DNA of 50,038 bases, taken from NCBI GenBank assembly GCA_002496805.1, contig DALO01000015.1, positions 6,637 to 56,674 on the forward strand, read 5' to 3'. This document shows, piece after piece, positions 48,206 to 50,038 of this stretch. The position numbers were made by a program, and so were the translations under genes. Every line of letters begins with the position of its first letter. Position 1 is the first letter of the stretch. The DNA is from Methanobacterium sp. UBA353. GTDB lineage: Archaea; Methanobacteriota; Methanobacteria; Methanobacteriales; Methanobacteriaceae. The notes beneath the pieces are model-generated. The model searched no databases, was not told the DNA's origin, and saw only the letters and a list, made by a program, of their open reading frames with translations.

Positions 48206-48318
48206 GAAAAGTAATAAATATGTGGATGCATGTTATTATAGGATATTAGAAATATAATTAGCGTTACAGTAATAATGTTAAAATATGACTAGATCCATGT
48301 CAATACATAAATCAATCC

Positions 48319-48570
48319 ATGGTAATGTTTTTTTATTATAATGATTCATTATTAATCATTAATCATGTTGTGGAAAGGCCCTGGATGGCGATCCTAGTGA
48401 TAGGCATACTATACTTAATGACTTACGGAGAAACCATGATGACCAAACTAAGAGAAGCAATCGCTGCAGGATTAATAACAAACATATTATTATGCTATTT
48501 AGGCATTGGACAGGCTGCCGGTGTGGAGTTAACAGCCTCTCCATTTCAGGATAGCACGATAGGGTCTTAG
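48319..48570 (+). CDS. Uncertain small hydrophobic ORF
   Basis: 83 codons with a hydrophobic core (WMAILVIGILYLMTYGE, then IAAGLITNILLCYLGIG). It has no clear ribosome binding site, and its end runs into the tRNA-like sequence at 48522. It may be a fragment of a membrane protein rather than a gene. Family not recognised. Confidence 0.25.
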   Translation: MVMFFYYNDSLLIINHVVERPWMAILVIGILYLMTYGETMMTKLREAIAAGLITNILLCYLGIGQAAGVELTASPFQDSTIGS

Positions 48571-48609
48571 AAGCGCCAAGCAGCCGGGGTTCAAATCCCC
48601 ACTTCACAA
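48522..48609 (+). other. Degenerate tRNA-like sequence
   Basis: CGGGG-TTCAAAT-CCCCA is a T-arm-like hairpin, followed by CTTCACA and A. TGTGGAG at 48522-48528 is complementary to CTTCACA (with one wobble), so a 7-base acceptor stem and an 88-base cloverleaf-sized unit can be drawn. The D and anticodon arms do not fold properly: the best anticodon-like loop is CTTAGAA with a mismatched stem. It may be a decayed tRNA or a left-over attachment site. An AlbA_2-type gene begins 38 bases downstream. Confidence 0.5.
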
Positions 48610-48646
48610 CTTTAATTTGATGTGATAAGTGAGGGGGAACATTAAG

Positions 48647-50002
48647 ATGGATTTTGATAGAATTCTTAAAGATCATGAAACTGAAAATATAGAATTTAAA
48701 TCTTCTGTATCTCTAAGGAAAAAAATAGGGATAGCAATTTCTGCCTTTTCAAATAAAGAAGGTGGATTAATTTTTGTAGGGATAGATGATGCTCGGAATA
48801 TACTCGGTTTAACTGTAGGTAAAAATACCTTGGAAGATTTAGCAAATTATATTATTGCAAATACTGATCCACGTTGTTATCCTTCGATTAAAGTTGAAAC
48901 TATAGGTGATAAAAAGGTCATTGTTATTGAAGTTCATGAAAGTGACGAAAAACCCATTTTTTTTAGAGGTCGGGCCTATGTTAGGGTGGGAAGAACTAAT
49001 CAGATACTTTCAGCGTCTCAAGTGAGAGAATTTTTTGAAAATGGGAGATACAGTATTTCATGGGATGAAAAAGTTCTTGAAAAGGCTATTTTAGATGATA
49101 TAGATGTTAATAAGGTAAAATGGTTCTTAGAAAATGCTGAGTCAGAACGTAATCGAGATATAGATCCACAAACGCCTGTTCGAGAGGCTTTAAACAAATT
49201 AGATCTATTAAAAGATGATTCGTTAACGAATGCAGCTTTACTTCTATTTGGAAAAAATCCTCAAAAATTCTTTTTACAAGCGCAAACTAAATGTGCAAAG
49301 TTTATAGGCAATAATTTAGACTTTGATGACATGAAAATATTTGATGGAAGCCTATTTGACCAAAGAAAAGACGCTTTGAATTTTGTAATTAAACATATTA
49401 AACATTCTGGTATAATTAAAGGCACTGAAAGGGATGAAACACTTGAATATCCTATAGTGGCCTTAAGGGAAGCAATAACCAATGCTATTTGTCATAGGGA
49501 CTATCAATTAAGCTCAAATGTTCAAATAAATATATTTGACGATAGGATTGAAATTTGGGGCTGTGGGTCTTTACCTGGAAACTTAACTATAGATGATTTA
49601 AAAGTTGAACATACTTCAGTTCCAAGAAATAAACTAATTGCAAAACGTTTCTTTGATATTAAATTTATTGAAAACTGGGGAACCGGAACATTACGAATGA
49701 TTCAATCTTGTATTGATCATGGTTTACCTGAGCCTATTTTTGAGATTAAATCTGGAAATTTAGTTGTTACAATTAATAAATATAAATTTTCATTATTAAC
49801 AGTAAAAGATCTTGAAAAAAGCCAGCAGAAAGCTATAGATTATTTATTAGATCATGAAACAATAACAAACCGTGAATATAGGGAATTAAATCCTGGGATA
49901 GATAGAAATACAGCTACAGATGAATTAAAAGATTTGGCCAATAAAGGGTTTGTTATATCTAAAGGTAAATTGGCATCTACGTATTATATACTAAATAAAT
50001 AG
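48647..50002 (+). CDS. AlbA_2/Schlafen-type DNA-binding protein with HATPase domain
   Basis: About 451 residues. The N-terminal AlbA_2 domain carries ENIEFKSSVSLRKKIGIAIS, AFSNKEGGLIFVGIDDARNI and ISASQVREFFENGRYSISWD-like connections (10-150; the last is QILSASQVREFFENGRYS). The middle has ALREAITNAICHRDYQLSSN and the C-terminal ATPase-like part NWGTGTLRMIQSCIDHGLPE, as in the HATPase_C_4 family. The last 60 residues form a winged-helix-like end. Such proteins are found in accessory regions with unknown function. The ATG at 48647 after AGGGGGAAC is preferred over 48629. Confidence 0.88.
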   Translation: MDFDRILKDHETENIEFKSSVSLRKKIGIAISAFSNKEGGLIFVGIDDARNILGLTVGKNTLEDLANYIIANTDPRCYPSIKVETIGDKKVIVIEVHESDEKPIFFRGRAYVRVGRTNQILSASQVREFFENGRYSISWDEKVLEKAILDDIDVNKVKWFLENAESERNRDIDPQTPVREALNKLDLLKDDSLTNAALLLFGKNPQKFFLQAQTKCAKFIGNNLDFDDMKIFDGSLFDQRKDALNFVIKHIKHSGIIKGTERDETLEYPIVALREAITNAICHRDYQLSSNVQINIFDDRIEIWGCGSLPGNLTIDDLKVEHTSVPRNKLIAKRFFDIKFIENWGTGTLRMIQSCIDHGLPEPIFEIKSGNLVVTINKYKFSLLTVKDLEKSQQKAIDYLLDHETITNREYRELNPGIDRNTATDELKDLANKGFVISKGKLASTYYILNK

Positions 50003-50038
50003 TGAATTTGATTAATGCAAAGTTATGCAAGGCTATAG

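Noticed and set aside
48367..48609. One large intron-bearing tRNA with 5' half GTTGTGG at 48367
   Set aside because: GTTGTG and CACAAC can pair, but then the T stem does not adjoin the acceptor stem correctly, and position 8 is not T. The nearer TGTGGAG fits the 3' half better.

Overview
The window is about 50 kb of an AT-rich methanogen chromosome, almost certainly Methanobacteriales and most likely the genus Methanobacterium. The evidence is an mrtBDGA operon (methyl-coenzyme M reductase isoenzyme II), ftr (formylmethanofuran:H4MPT formyltransferase), a 16-gene ehb operon (energy-converting [NiFe] hydrogenase B), archaeal TTTAAATA-type promoters in front of stable RNAs, and a tRNA-Trp gene with an intron that contains box C/D elements.

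Layout. 1-14.7 kb is accessory. It holds small winged-helix and PadR regulators, integral membrane proteins, three SAM methyltransferases, a CaCA antiporter, a MacB-like ABC transporter (permease plus ATPase), a GNAT protein and a series of broken genes. The broken genes are a truncated QueG-like protein, a frameshifted Cys-containing membrane protein, and fragments of an EFR1-type flavodoxin-ferredoxin, a nitroreductase and a Cdd1/HhH protein. 14.8-15.2 kb carries tRNA-Cys and intron-containing tRNA-Trp. 15.2-20.4 kb carries housekeeping-like genes: MBL hydrolase, TrkH, slipin, MJ0936-type phosphodiesterase and an LPG-synthase-like flippase. 20.7-28.1 kb is the methanogenesis block: an FMN-binding protein, ftr, bifunctional NAD(P)HX repair enzyme, and convergent mrtBDGA. 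A TetR gene sits behind mrtB. A GGTTA-N5-TAACC palindrome next to the mrt TATA box also occurs in the repeats just upstream of this tetR, so the regulator probably controls mrt and itself. 29.5-35.9 kb holds a BofA-like protein, argG, two tandem membrane proteins with His motifs like b-type cytochromes divergent from a membrane-anchored nitroreductase, a deacylase-like zinc enzyme, a YdjM-like membrane protein, a candidate small RNA, a HIT protein and a DUF488 protein. 36.4-45.8 kb is ehbA-P in one direction with very tight spacing. The exceptions are a gap before ehbF, where a hairpin can hide the ehbF ribosome binding site, and a gap before ehbK. 45.8-50 kb is again accessory: a decayed GMC oxidoreductase with a 38-bp tandem duplication, a TetR/flavoprotein operon with three operator-like repeats, a degenerate tRNA-like sequence and an AlbA_2/Schlafen-type ATP-binding protein.

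How the genes work together. Ehb uses the ion gradient to drive reduction of low-potential ferredoxin with H2 for anabolism. Ftr catalyses the second step of CO2 reduction to methane. Mrt catalyses the last step and is the isoenzyme normally favoured when H2 is plentiful. The strongest non-gene signals are the shared TetR/mrt operator, the two hairpins in the mrt leader, the sequestered ehbF ribosome binding site, the small RNA at about 34.8 kb and the guide RNA inside the tRNA-Trp intron. No CRISPR array, complete insertion sequence or replication origin was recognised.
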